Positions 11,199 to 23,656 of a stretch of DNA of 64,000 bases are shown here, piece after piece (the stretch's first letter is position 1; each line of letters starts with the position of its first letter). A program made the position numbers and the translations under genes. Under the pieces are notes generated by a model. That model was not told the DNA's origin. It made no database searches and saw only the letters and a program-made list of their open reading frames with translations. The stretch covers positions 65,588 through 129,587 of the forward strand of contig VXAU01004747.1 of the NCBI GenBank assembly GCA_013399695.1, read 5' to 3'. Source of the DNA: Formicarius rufipectus. Taxonomy: Eukaryota; Chordata; Aves; Passeriformes; Formicariidae.

Positions 11199-11645
11199 AT
11201 AGAATCATGTTTTGGATTGGAAAGGACCTTTAAAGGTCAGCTAGTCTGACATCCCTGCAATGAGCAGGGACACCTTCAACTAGATCAGGTTGCTCAAAGC
11301 GCCATCCGCCTTGACCTTCAATGGTTCCAGGGATGGGGCATCCACCACCTCTCTGGACAACCCGTTCCAGTGTTTCACCACCCTCACTGTAATCCAATCT
11401 ATAAGGAACCTCTTTTTCTTTAAACCATGTACCCCCTTGTCCTATCACAACAGGCCCTGTCAAACAGTCCCTCTCCAGCTTTGCTGTAGGCACCCTTTAG
11501 GTACTGGCAGGTACTATAGGGTCTCTCCAGAGCCTTCTCTTCTCCAGATTGGACAACTCCAACCCTCTCAGCCTGTCTTCATAGCTGAGGAGCTACAGCC
11601 CTTCCATCATCTTCATGACCTCCTCTGGTCTTAATCCAGCAAGTC
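11199..11645 (-). mobile_element. CR1 LINE fragment (3' end, truncated)
   Basis: The sequence follows the avian CR1 3' region read in antisense: a CATAGAATCAT start, then TTGGAAAGGACCTTTAAAGG, GAGCAGGGACACCTTCAACT, CAGGGATGGGGCATCCACC and CAGCCTGTCTTCATAGCTGA. The element is therefore inserted with its sense strand on minus. It is 5'-truncated and has no intact reverse transcriptase frame, so it is an old, dead copy. CR1 is the dominant LINE of birds and other reptiles. Confidence 0.92.
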
Positions 11646-11649
11646 CATC

Positions 11650-13340
11650 AGCCACAGAGGGGTCCCCTTGTGGGAAAACACAGGACAAGGGACCATCTCT
11701 TATCCATAAACCTTAATCCCCTGAAAACTAAAAGTGTGCTCAAAAATGTGCTACATCCACAGCAAAAGGAGGGCGAAAGTCTTTCTTGTAGCACACGGGG
11801 CCAGCACAGCATGGCTCACTTTGCAATGGGCAGGACAACTGATCTTACTGAACACTTGCCTCAGAGCAGGGAGCCTTGTCCTGTGTTTTCCCAGAAGCTG
11901 ACTTTTGGGAGGCTGATGCTTGTGTTTTCATGTGCAGTGCCAATGACAGGCCTGCAAACCAGCTAACAAGGGTTGGCCTCTTCATGGTAATTTCCTGTGG
12001 GAAGGTTGTTACCCTTGGAAACAAAAATAGCCTGCCACTCTCCTATGAGCCACCTTGCACTTACCTCGGGGGAGCAGCAGTGTGGGGGCTGCCTGGCTGC
12101 ATCTTCACACCTAGCTCACCTCAGTCTGTTTGCACACTCGAGCTTTGGGGAGGCTGGGGAGCAGTTATCGTTCCCTTGCTGCTGAGGTGGGTCATGGAGA
12201 CATTAGGTTTGGTCAGCTGGTGGCCAAGGAGATAACAAACAGGCACTGAGGCCAAGAGGTTGTGTGCTGAGGTAAGCAGCTCCCCGTGGTCATCTGCAGG
12301 TCACCACGACCCTGCAGAGATGTCCATGATCAGCATGTCTGTGCATATCCACACAGCAGTTAATTATTCATTAGTGTGTAAGAGGCTTGATTAAAGCAAC
12401 TATGATATGGTTGAGGGTATGATCATGCTCCAATGCTGGGCATTCCAAAGGCACTGGCTTTACCTTTTCCTCTGAATTGAGAGGAGACAGAAAGTTGTGG
12501 AAAAAAGAGTATTTTCCACCTGCCAGCTGCAGAAAGTGCCAGTCAACAGCACTATCCTCATGTGATGGCAGCCAGCTGGACGGAGACAGAGCAACCACAC
12601 CACAAGATAGCTCAAATGATTTGAGCTTTTCTGCACAGAGGAGGAACCCTGATCACAGAGCAGGTATTATGGTACTACCTACCTTATAATAGCAGGTTTT
12701 GTCCCTTGCACCTCACAATTCCTTTCCACCTGATCAGTGAGGAATTATGTGAGAGGACATCAGGCCCAGCCAAGTACACGTGGTCCAAATTTCAAATAAT
12801 TTCCAGTTGTTTTCGTATTACTCCAATTCGTGGCTTATGGAAGAGCCCCTGACATGATGAAATGGAAGAAGGACATCTCTAGCATAACACTGAGGCTCAG
12901 AAAAGGAATAAAAGGAATTGTAAAAAGACCCTCCATCAGCTTGATCCACTGCAGGCCCTAAAGCAGAAAGATCATTCAGTCTTGAACTATGCACTAGAGG
13001 TGCCAGCTGGCAATGTTGAGAGGAAATTTGAAAATCAAAGAAGCCACAAATATGAAACTAAAGACCAGAGCCAAGGCACACTAGCTGATCAGCAGACACA
13101 GGTATGCTCCCTTGCTGCTACTGCTTAAACAGCTGTGTAGACTGAGGAATTTGGCCAGCAGCACTGTGGGCCTGGCAACCTTCCTCAGCATAGTGGTTTG
13201 CATTGGTGAAAAGAACTGAGCAGGGAGAATGAGAGTCACACAGAAAAATTTGCAGGCTGGAGATCTGTCACGGTCCTCTGCCTGTGCTACACCATTGCCT
13301 ACATATTTCCATGTTTCTTGTACTACTTTTCCTAAACAAA
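11650..13340. other. Intergenic sequence between the CR1 fragment and DNAL4
   Basis: No exon with family similarity was seen. It includes an AT-rich part (12350-13080) with nothing I can name. Open frames here are short and lack conserved motifs. Confidence 0.5.
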
Positions 13341-13366
13341 CACACACAAAAATGTTTTAGTAAACT

Positions 13367-13372
13367 TTTATT
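13367..13372 (-). terminator. Poly(A) signal of DNAL4
   Basis: TTTATT on plus, hence AATAAA on minus, about 980 bases beyond the DNAL4 stop codon, with AT-rich flanks. It is the best visible 3' end for DNAL4 and defines a 3'UTR of roughly 1 kb (about 13350-14355). Confidence 0.65.
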
Positions 13373-14355
13373 GTAAAAACACAGTTCCCCAGATTTATAT
13401 AAATAAGCCATACACGTAACATACAGTTACGTTCATTCCATCCTCCAATAGCTTTAAAAACCGAAACAGGCTAAAAGAACACTAAGTCCAAAAAGACGTT
13501 AGGTTTCTGATGACCAAGTTACATTTCACATGGAGCCTCCATCCTCTGCCAGGTCCAAACAAGATGCTGAAAGTACACAGCACTTGCAACACCCCCAGAA
13601 ACTGACAGGGAGGCATTTGAGCCTTAAAAAGAGCTCTCACCCACTCCCCAGGCATAGTCAGCCGCCTGTGTTTTCATGCCGTCTCAGTGTGCTGTGGGTG
13701 AGAAAGGAGGGGGCAGATTGCATAGCAACCTCCTACATCCAGGCAGCTCAGCTGTTGTACCCTCCCAAAAGCAGTAGGGAAGGGCAAGCCAGGACTGCTT
13801 CCCTGTGGCTCACACTTCCAAGGGCAGTCTCAAGGGAGACCCTTGATGCTGCCAGATCTGCATCAATATATTAGATTTGAGGAAGAATGTACGAGCAGCA
13901 TTCAGAGAGTGACAAGACAGGTGCTGGTCAGAGCTACACTGCATGGTAGTGGGGAAAGCAGAAGAGAGGACACAATGTGGAACAAGGCAGAGTTATAAAA
14001 ACCATAGGGATAGATAGCACCTTTTCTCTTTTGCTTACCGCTCTAGGGCTGCTGTGGAGCTCTGCAGCATGTCATGAGATTAACTATTCCCCACCTCCCT
14101 ACTTCTTTGGCTCAAACACCAGGGAAAGAGCCACAGACAGATGAGAAATCCCACAAGCTAGAACAGGACAGCTTAGCAAGTTCATACACACACACGCACC
14201 AACTATGTATCCCACAGAACTGTTACGTCAGTATGAAAAAGAGAAACCTTGACATTTAACTATTAAAAATAAAGCCCCACCTCCAGATTGTAGAAAACCT
14301 GTCAAGAGAAGGACGAAATCTCTTGTATTCAGCAAGTATGAGACACAGACAGGGG

Positions 14356-16296
14356 TCAGGAGCACTTCCAGACGCACACGGCCAGGCTGCCACCAAAGAA
14401 CATGTACAGCAGATTCTTCACCTCATGAGTGATCTCAAAGCCAAAACCTTCCCCAATCACCACATGCCAGGAGGACCCAAATTTCTTGTCCATCATCTCT
14501 TTGATCATCTTGGCAGCACTCTGGAGAACATTAAGGAAGAGAGTATAGGGTGAGATAAAGCAACTGATGAGGTTTTATGCAAACATCCTCCTAGTCTTCT
14601 CCCTTAACAGACTACTCAGGCCACGGGCAACAGGTACATCAGCTGTACTGTAGGAACTGGGAGTTGCCCAGGGTACACCCAAGGGTAAAACAGGTCTCAG
14701 CAGTCTCTGACACAGCAGTCAGGAGAAATTAAAGAACTGTATCTAGCAATCCCTTCTGTCATTCACTCAGTCTGAAGCAAGATGCTGCTGGAGTTATGCT
14801 GGGTGTGGTGAGCACGAGAGGAGATCCAGGTCACTAAGCTGCGGCTGTTTTTACAAGAGTGCATTTTTTTTCCTCCAGCTAATTACCAAAACGCTGGAAC
14901 TAAGCTGATTTTTAAAAGGTTTGCTTCTCACAGATCACACCGTGCTTGATCCAAAAGAAGAGAGAGGAAGTTCTTGTAATGGCATGTGCACCCTGCCCAT
15001 GGAGCAAAGTGTATTTTCCCTTTACTGTTGGTCCTAAAGCCAAGAGGAAATACTTTCTTGCACTCATACCCAAAACAGTCTCCACATAGTTCTGAATCAA
15101 GCCCTCAGGACACAGGATATTTTAAGAACAGAGTGGAAGCATGTCACAGGAAGGCAGGATCAGGAAGAAGGTAAGCTTTGGGAGGCAGCATCACTACTAA
15201 CCTCTGCTTCCTGCAGGAAAGCAAAGCGCTATTATGGATCTTGCAGAAAAAGGGAACTGAATCTGAGATCTAGCTAAGCTCTTTGCCTCCTTCTACCCTT
15301 TCTCAGTACAGAAGAGAGTAATAGGATGCCAGGACCTGAATCCACCCTGCCCTGCACCCTTAGTCTTGCCCCTGCAGGTCTCTTGAGCTGCAGCAATGGC
15401 AGGCTGGCCATGTTGGGATCTGGGTACTACCTCGTTGTTGGTGGCATGTTTCTCACACGCTGTGACACACAGCTCCATGGCCTCTATGCGCATCTCCTCC
15501 GGCATGTCCGAGTGCTGGAAAGAGTAAACAAACAAGAGGAGCTAAACAGCAAAATAAGAGCTGGATACAAGACAACAGTAAGCACCCCTTACTTTTGCAC
15601 TGGCTGTAGCAAGGGCTTAGACATTAAATATGAAAATGGCTTATTGCATTAGAAGTGATCCATTCATTCCTTGTAACAGCCAACATGAAATTCTTGTCTA
15701 CCTACCTAAAGACCAGCACTAAGTAAGCACAGTTTAAAGGAGGAGATCAAGACATTTGTCAGTTTTTCTGCTATAAGACAGAGGGAAAGCATGTTAATAC
15801 TGCTCTGACCACAGTCCTTAATTATTGCTATAAGCATAATGAAGAAATCTAAATGACAGCCTTTTCTTATGCTGCTGGTATCTGGCTGGCTAACTAGCAA
15901 GATCTTTTGCTCCAGCTTCTTTAGGACAGAAAGAAAGTTGCATGCACAACAGAAGAAAGGGTTCCAGAGGCAGTGTGCTCAATCAGTTAGATGGATCGCT
16001 TTGCTCCAGACTTCCTCTGGCTGACATGAGGAACAGTGGTGTTAACGGATTTCTCTGACAGAGGCCAAGGACAGGGAGAAAGCAGCAGTGACAAACAGGA
16101 TCACTCCACAGGACCATCAATGCACACATTCTCACAGCTACTCACTGGGAGAAGGCTGTCAAGAATTAAGGCAGTGTTTTGTATCTATAACACTGGTAAA
16201 CGCATAATCCATCCCCCTTCTTACCCTAATCAGTGGAAAACTGTGAAGCCTTTTATAATCAGCCTCATCCTTTTTCTCCTCTTCAGTTTCTTCCAT
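14356..16296 (-). CDS. DNAL4: DNAL4, dynein axonemal light chain 4
   Basis: Three minus-strand coding exons: 16225-16296 (MEETEEEKKDEADYKRL, 24 residues), 15431-15514 (HSDMPEEMRIEAMELC, 28 residues) and 14356-14520 (SAAKMIKEMMDKKFG to VCVWKCS stop, 54 residues). All junctions are phase 0 with GT/AG borders, giving 106 residues against 105 in human. The C-terminal two thirds show the DLC8/LC8-type dynein light chain fold: SSWHVVIGEGFGFEITHEV followed by LAVCVWKCS. The protein is a light chain of outer-arm axonemal dynein and is expected to work as a dimer in motile cilia and flagella. A non-coding first exon probably ends at the donor 17428-17427 inside the upstream CpG island. It lies between the FAM20C-like gene and NPTXR, all in the same direction. 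Confidence 0.97.
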
Positions 16297-17428
16297 GGTC
16301 CTTCCACCGGGACCCCAGGAAGGGGCAGAGGGGCTGCCTGTAGCTCAGCAAAGTGCTGTGGCACTGCCAGCTGAGAGGAACTCAGCTCTGTGAACACAAA
16401 CAGCTTCAGCAGGAGGAGTTGCTTCTTGGCCCAGAAGACACTGCTTCAATAGAAACAAACACAGGGAAGAGATGGAAAGCTTTAAATTAAAATGAAAGGC
16501 AAACAAAACCATTAGGAGAACAACACACTATCTCACTCAGCAGCCATTTCCCCAACACCCCATGCGCTAAGAGTGTTATCTCACAGACCATTAATGGAAA
16601 CAGATTTTTAAAAATGTATCCTTTTCCATAAGCTAAGCTTCAAGAGCACAGCACCAAGGGAGCTCGAGGAAAATACTGAGCCAGGCTGCAGCTTTCCACA
16701 GAGGGATGAGAACAATACATCAGCCACTACAATCCTTGATTAGTTCCAAAAGGACTTTCCCAGGTCACTATTATCTGCAAGAGTTTTCAACTGCACATGA
16801 CAAGCAAAGGGCAGGAGTATTTCACACACAGGATCTGCAGACGTGTCTGTACGGAAACATTTAACAGGAACATCTTGGTCTCATTTGTGCACTTGCTTCT
16901 CAGATCCCCGAGCATTTGTCAGCTGTGGAGGGCCATATGGGACAACTCTGAACCGTGCCTCGGGGCCTAATTACCAGCCTGACTGCCTGGGCAGCCCAGA
17001 GGCACGGCACTGACAGATTCAGAGCACTTCACGTGGTCTTCCCTCCGGGTTTCTCACCCAGGACAAATCACCTTCCACTTCTACCCCGTAGAAGCAAGGG
17101 TGAGTCCACGTTAAAGGGAAAGCAAACAAACACGGCGTCAGCCCAAGCACTCCCGCCGAGCACGGAGAGCTGCTAGCTGTAGCACCGACTCGAACAGACC
17201 GCCAGCTCTAATACGGGGAACTGCGGGACACGCAGGTGCCCCAGACCACAGGACACAATCCCTGCCCGCCCGGCCGCCAGCAAACCCCGGGAACCATTTG
17301 CATAGTCAGCCGCAGCCGAGCAGGTCGAACACCCAAAGCAGCCCCACCACGCCGATCCGATGAGCTCGGCCAGCGGCGGCAGCGAGCGAGGCCCGGGCAG
17401 GGCCGAGGGGCTCCGGGCGCGGCCTCAC

Positions 17429-17660
17429 CTGCGCGGCCGCCGCCGCCGCCAGCGCCGTTGCTAAGGAAGGGCTGTGCTTGTCATGGCAACCGGCGCCGGA
17501 AGTTCCGCCCAGCTCGGCGCCCATTGGACGGAGCGCGCGGGAGCCGCGTCTCATTGGCGGCCTGCCCTGCCGGGGACCTCGCGGGGTTTCGGCGCGCTGG
17601 GGTGACCGCGGCGTGCCTGTGCCGGCCGAGAGGCGTCCTCCGCCCGCGCACCGGCTGTGT
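17429..17660 (-). promoter_or_regulatory. DNAL4 CpG-island promoter and non-coding first exon
   Basis: A CAG/GTGAGG donor on minus (exon end 17429) marks the likely non-coding first exon. Upstream are an ETS-type CCGGAAGT (17496-17503) and two inverted CCAAT boxes, ATTGG on plus at 17523-17527 and 17553-17557, exactly 30 bases apart. There is no TATA box. This is a typical broad, CpG-type promoter; the exact start site is not visible. CpG-rich sequence extends from about 17250 to 17660. Confidence 0.7.
17477..17490. promoter_or_regulatory. RFX X-box in the DNAL4 promoter
   Basis: CTTGTCATGGCAAC matches the palindromic X-box GTTGCCATGGCAAC at 12 of 14 positions, with the GGCAAC half-site intact. 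A further GTTGCT half-site lies about 20 bases away (17457-17462). X-boxes bound by RFX factors are known regulators of ciliary genes, which fits an axonemal dynein light chain. Confidence 0.7.
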
Positions 17661-17779
17661 AACTTAGCGTTGTTCTGATTTAAACGCCCTTCGGAGCCTT
17701 GTTCTGCTCTATTTCTTGTAAGCAACAAGGATAAATATAAGAGCAGGGAGCCATTTGGGGCAGTTCGGTTCTGGTGCTT

Positions 17780-18235
17780 TTTATCACAGGGTCACAGGGT
17801 CAGTTCGGCTGGAAGAGATCTCGGGGCGTCGCCGAGTCCGACCTGTGACCGAAATATCACCGTGTCAACAGGCCGCGGCTCTCGGTGCCACGTCCAGCCC
17901 TTCCTTAAACACCGCCAGGGATGGCGACTCCTCCGCCTCCCGAGGCAGCCCGTTCCGATGTCTGTGCAACCTTTACATGCAGAATTTCGTCATGATGTCC
18001 AACCTGAGCCTCCCCTGGCTCAGCTTGAGGCCGTTTCCTCTCCTCCTGGTTGCCTGGAGGAAGAGGCCAATGCCCACCTTGCTACAACATCCTTTGGGGT
18101 AGTTGCAGACAGTGCTAAGGCCACCAGGAGCCTCCTCCAGGGTAAAAACTCCCATCTTCCTCGGCTGCTCCTCACAGGAGTTCCTCCAGACCCTTCACCA
18201 GTTTCATTGCCCTTTTCCTGACCCACCCCAGCACC
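17780..18235 (-). mobile_element. CR1 LINE fragment, second copy (different subfamily)
   Basis: Antisense CR1 3' sequence: a degenerate TCACAGGGTCACAGG start, CAGGGATGGCGACTCC, GAGGCAGCCCGTTCC, CTTGAGGCCGTTTCCTCTC, TTGCTACAACATCCTTTGGG and CCAGACCCTTCACCAG. It belongs to the CR1 group with the CTTGAGGCC/CTACAACC blocks, unlike the copy near 11.4 kb. Its sense strand is minus. It is truncated and non-coding. The end nearest DNAL4 keeps unusually many CpGs. Confidence 0.9.
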
Positions 18236-18239
18236 TTCC

Positions 18240-21200
18240 TGAACTGACAGGTCCAGATCCCATTGTGTGGGAGAGGCAGCTGCTCATGTTTGTGGGTCAG
18301 TGGGACTGTCCAGAAGGGGAAAGTGCCTCTGTGAGGATGGATCATGAGCTTCCAAACAGCTCCTGTAACAGCAGCCCACATCCCCACCGAGAAAATGTCC
18401 CCCTCCCACTCTCCCTTTGTCCTTGTACTGTCTCTTTGCTTGGAGGCTTTCCCTGGTTCTTGAGTCACTAGGGAACCTCTGTTGCCTCTGCACCCTGCCA
18501 GCCAAACCCTGATTGCCTCTAAACCAGGGTTTAAACAGGTTCCTGGGGCTCTAGGGTTGTACTCATCTGAAATTAATACAGGTGGAGAACAGCAAGCTTC
18601 GGGACAATACTGAAGGGAAAGACTTCTGTGAGAAGACTCAGATTCTGAATGTGATGCCTGGGCTTCCCTCAATGCCCATCATGGGTCTGATGTTTCACGT
18701 GGACTTTCTGGCTGGTGTTTGTTTGAAATGTCCTCACTTCTGGCTGTCTGCAAAAAGAATTGCTCTCTGGCTGTCTGAGAAGGGAAAGAGTAGGGGAGGG
18801 ACAAGGCAGGCACTCTCCTGCCCTTGCCAGCTCAAGAGTCATGTTCTCTCACTGGAGTACCGAGCCATGCCCTATGATCTTAGGGAGGACACCTTGTTGT
18901 CTCTTTTGCACGTGAAGCAGTGAATCCAGCCTCCTACTTGTCCATTGCCTGACTGAGCAGTGCTGGGGGCAGCAGAGCTGCCTTTAGGCTTGGAAAGACA
19001 ACTCTGCAGTGATCATTCATCTTTCCCTTTGCCATTGCTTCTGGTGGTGACAGAAATGAAGCGCTGCCTCCCGTGTCCCTTGTTCTCCCACCCCTCCTGC
19101 CTCCCAGGCTGATTTCTTCCCCTTCCTCCTTTTGCAAGCATCGGCCTTTTGCAATGAGGCAGGCACTGAGCTAAAATTGTCAAGAGACAGATAAAAGCTG
19201 GGAGATCATAATTTTTTCTTTTCAGACGAGATAATTAGGAATAGAATCTCTGTGAGGAAGTAGATCTTTCCATCATCATTACTTTATCTCCAGGCAGCTA
19301 CTCTAGTCTCTCCGGGGACATGGCACTTTCAAACGTTGTATTTTTTTTTTTTTTTTTTTTTTTTTAATGCTTTAAAGATGTANTCCCTGTGTAGTTCACC
19401 CACTTTTACTCCCAAGCAGCAAGTCAGTGCGAGCTGGTGTGTTGCTGTGCCTGTGCCTCTGTGCATGGGGCGTGGGGGGAGCATGTGCACTTGTGCAGTT
19501 CTGGGTTCAATTAAATATGCTTTGGTTCTGGTCAGTGTGATCCCAGGGAGTGTTTCCCTCAGGGAATGCTGGGACTGGCTGTGCGGATTATTGATCTGCA
19601 GCTCCTAGGGTGGAAGCTAAGGGAAAATGGCAAACCCCAAAACTTCAGAGGGTTAAAAGATAGGAACAATGTGGGGTTTGTGAGTGTGGTGGGTCATACA
19701 ATTGGGGTGCAATGTAGAGATGCCTCCTGAGGAAGGAGAACATCCTGCTGGCCTGTCTCCATCTACTGTGGCTTAGCAAAATGGGAGCAGTTGGTTTCTG
19801 GACACTCAAGTGCAGGGTTTCCAGAGGCTGCCTCTGTACAGCAGTGCAAACCAGTGAGAGCCTTGTTGGGCCAACACAGGTAAGAGCCACTGGTCCTTCT
19901 GTTGCTGGCACTGAAGGCAGAGTCACATCTGGCTGCACATCACCTGCTCTTTAGTTTCCATACCAAGCAAGCAGGTGTAAGTGAAAGCAAGTCCAGAGCT
20001 CGAATCATTGCTCTGCTCTGTCTGGTCCTTCCTTATTTGCCACTAATCACAGATGGAAACTCTTTTGGCCCTTTGCACTTCACTGTGGCTGCTAAAAGCA
20101 TTAAACATCAAAACAAAGTGCTGTTTGCCTTCTGACATGAGGGTGCATTGTGCTCCTTCACTGAGCACAGAAATGTAAGCACCAATTGCAAAATATATTT
20201 AATATGTATGCTGCCTCATGCTTTCTTTTAGCCATCTTCATTGACCGGACAGCAGGCTGACTCTTCATCAAACAGAGGGCATGTCTCTTCGTATTTTCTT
20301 TCTTTTCATTCTCTTATTTATCTTTTTTTGTCCTTTTTTTTCTTTTCTTATCTGCTTCAGGCCATGTTTTGGGACATCCCCATCATCCCTGAGGGCACAG
20401 GTCCTGCTGTGCCCCATCTCCAATCTGAAAAAGCAGAGACCCAGCCTGTCAGACACAGCCCAGGGACTCGGCACCGCTTCACACCGCCTTGGGTAGTATC
20501 AGAGGGCTGGGGGATTTGGCCCATACTGAGGTCCACCCTGTAGCAATCCCAGGGTGGTGTTGATGCTGCTCTCTGGAGGCAGGAATAGCACTCAGGAGAC
20601 CCAGTGGAGATGCTGAAGCCACACTGCACTGGGATCAGAGCCCCACCATGTTGCACTGAGCCAAGGGAAAGCAGAGATGGGGATGCTGGTGCACAGGAAT
20701 TAGAGGCAGACAAAAGCAGCTCAGCCCTCTGCTCCATAGGTGAGCAGAGGCTGCTTTAGGGCAGCTGGATCCCTCGGTCTGCTGGGAAATGCTGTGCCCC
20801 ATATGTGATCCTGTAGCTACTACCTCTAGTAATGACAGCTACTGCTAGTAAGGTCTGTTGCCTGAGCACTAGCAGCTGTGCGGGGGCTGTTCCTGTGCCA
20901 GATGCTCTGGAATCATGGCGCATTCCCTGTGCAAGTGCTGCACGAGTCTTAATGAGCCTTCCTGGCTCTGGGAGGGAGCAGAGGAGGCTCCCAGCAGGAC
21001 AGGGAGGAGCAAGGATGCAATTAAGGCAGCGCCCCATTGCTAGGGCAGAGTGGGTAATGGGAACTTCGGAAGTCATCTCCAGGAGACAAGCCTGGGCTGG
21101 CTTGACCTCATTTGAGGGACCAGAAGGTTGACATACTGCAGAGAGCCATGACACGTGAACCCAGAGCTGAGGCTGCAGGTGTTGGTGAGCACAGGAACTC

Positions 21201-23625
21201 CCCAGAGACCATCCCAAGGTGAGGAGGTCCCAGGACTGCCCATGTCCCTCGGAAAGCAGAGCCTGCATGGCCAGTAGTGCCTTCTGGAAATAGAGGCAGG
21301 TGCTGTATGGATTCAAGACTTTCAGCATTTTCTTTTCAAACCTGATAATTAATAGCCATCAGGCGTGAAGATTTCCCACTGCCACATTTGACTTGGTGTT
21401 CTTTGCTGGAGGAGAAAACCCTTGGGGATTGTGGAGGGGGGATGTTTGAGTCTGGCTAAGCCCTTGGCTTGCAGAAAGCCCTGCAGCTATGAGTCCTGCA
21501 GATTAGGAAGGGAAATGGCTGTCCCTTTCCACTCCTCAAAGTGTGTTAACAGCCCCTCGGCAGGGAGATAGAGGAGGGCACACAGGTGATATGCTGTCTC
21601 AGAACCACCTGTCTCCCACGCCATCTCCTTTGTGACAGTTCCTGCTGATCTGCCACAGCCCAGCGGTGCCCCTGCCTCTGCACTGCCCACCTCTTGGGTC
21701 TCCTCCACCTTCCCCCCCATTCTGGATATCTGGACACAACACAGCAATCCAGCTGAGGCATCTACCACAACCACAAAACCTTCTCCACACCGTTGTTAAA
21801 AATTTCCTTCTTTACCCCCCAAGGGTGACTTTGTTATTCCTCCTCTCTTCTGTGTGCAATGCATTGTTTTCCAACCAGCTGCCCTTAGAGAGATGCAGGG
21901 CTTCTCCTGAGTGCTCCTGGTTAATTTAGAAGCAAGCAGTATGCGTAAGTCATTGTAATTACTCCTTCCAGCCATTGATTTGTCGTCCTTTAAGCCCTAG
22001 TGCAGATTTGCTGCTCTTGCAAGGCTCAGCTTACTGAAAAGAAATAGTCTAATCTTGCTCTCCTCAGATGCGTAAGAAGCAGACATTGCTTCCTGTAGAG
22101 AGCCAGGGCAGGATGGAAATCAAATATTTATTCCTGCTCTTGATTTTGTGTTTCCCAATCAAATCTTTAATCTCTCCATAATGCCTTTGTTTCCTGAAGG
22201 CTCTTATGCAAAGGCCTTTGCTTGAAGCTTTTAAAAGGCCTGGGAAAATTCTCTCAAGCTTTTCCTATGTGTCCCTTGGTCTGCCCAACTGGCTGTGAAG
22301 CTCTGGGGGGAGAGGAGGTCTCCCTGCAGAAGTTGTGCCACCAGGCTCTCTGATTTCTCCTGTTCCAGAAATGACAGATCCACACATTCCAGGTACATGG
22401 CTGGAGTTGGGATTACACCACCACCACTTGGCAGGGATGAGGAGAGGAGCATGGCAGGCCCTACTCAAGCATCTCCTGATGTCCCCTTTTTTTCTGCTTT
22501 TCTGAAGAGTGCTCACACACAATTTCAGTGTGGGCTGGGTTTCCGGGCTCCAGAGGAGACAGGATTTATGCCAATAGCCTACATCAGTGGACAGGCTGTT
22601 TCCATCCCCGTTCACCCTCAAGCACCTCTCCTACCTTGGCTGACAGCCCCAAGAGTCTTCTCACAGGGCTTCTGTGGTTTTAGGAGGGTTTTATGGATCA
22701 GTCCTCCCATTTCATCTCCTCCTAAGTTTGTGACCCCAGCAATGTTTTTTGACATTTCCTCCTCTAGAAAGTGTTGACTTTCCTAATGATGCTGTTATTT
22801 GGGAGCACAAGCAGATGACACCTGTTGAACCCCCTCCTCCTAGTGATGAGGGGATGAGCCTGCAGCTCAGCAAAGCCCTTGAGGCTGTGCTCCAGCTGAA
22901 GTACATATATTTTCTTCAAAACAAACTCTCAGCTTTGTGGAGATGTGCTGAAGGTGAGAGCACCAGACTTTGTTTTATGGCATTAAATACCCTCCAGAAG
23001 GAGAAGTGGGAGCTGTTGGGGTGATTCTGGCTAAGGGAGGAGACTCCACCACCATGTCAGCAGTGGCAGGGCCTTGGGGAAAATTGAGTCCTCTAGCTTT
23101 GTGCTCCGTTTTCCCCAAATACTGCTGAGGTTGTGCTTTTCCTAGGAGGTGCAGGACCTACTGAGGGGCAAAAGCACCATTCACACCTCCTGACAAGGTG
23201 CTCTACAATAGGAGCTCTCAGGGCCATGCCTGAACCATCTTGTGCCTAGGTAGATCAAAAACTCATTACTAGTACTTAATTAGATTTATACTTGACATGA
23301 GCTCCTCGATACCACGGTCTGACCTAGAGGCCATGATTTCCCACCAGCTTCTGCTTCCTGTTGTTGCGATGGGGGTTCCTCTTCTGTGGAGAGGTGCTTC
23401 CCCCAGTCCTCCTCCCACACCAGCAGCAGTCTGCACCCTATGCTGCTCTGCAGTGAGGTAGATGAGAGGTACCCAAACTGTGTGACACCACCTCCCTGCC
23501 CCTCTGGGCCAACCCTTGCAATATTTCTGGAAAATTAGGGAGGCAACCCTAAGCATCCTGGGAGAGGACACCTTGGCTTGGGCTGCTCAGTGCCCTCTGT
23601 CTCTGCAGCGACCTTGCACCCTGCG
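18240..23625. other. Intergenic region between the DNAL4 promoter and the NPTXR 3' end
   Basis: No gene is recognised. The region holds a 25-base T run (19341-19365), a single N at 19383, AT-rich blocks with GATAA-type motifs (about 19180-19290) and an AT-rich stretch at 21940-22230 with homeobox-like cores. A 91-codon plus frame at 22749-23024 has no recognisable motif. Regulatory DNA for NPTXR or DNAL4 is possible but unproven. Confidence 0.5.
19341..19365. repeat. Poly(T) run, 25 bases
   Basis: Uninterrupted T homopolymer, with an ambiguous base 18 positions to its right (19383). It could be a degraded retroposon tail on the minus strand, but no body of an element is seen. Confidence 0.8.
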
Positions 23626-23650
23626 GGAGGCTCGGACAGAAATCATCACG

Positions 23651-23656
23651 TTTATT
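23651..23656 (-). terminator. Poly(A) signal of NPTXR
   Basis: TTTATT on plus gives AATAAA on minus, 1.43 kb beyond the NPTXR stop codon. The implied 3'UTR (about 23635-25083) contains no other gene. Confidence 0.6.

Noticed and set aside
22749..23024. 91-codon plus frame between DNAL4 and NPTXR
   Set aside because: It has no recognised motif, no clear splice partners and no promoter-like sequence, and single frames of this size are expected by chance in 64 kb.
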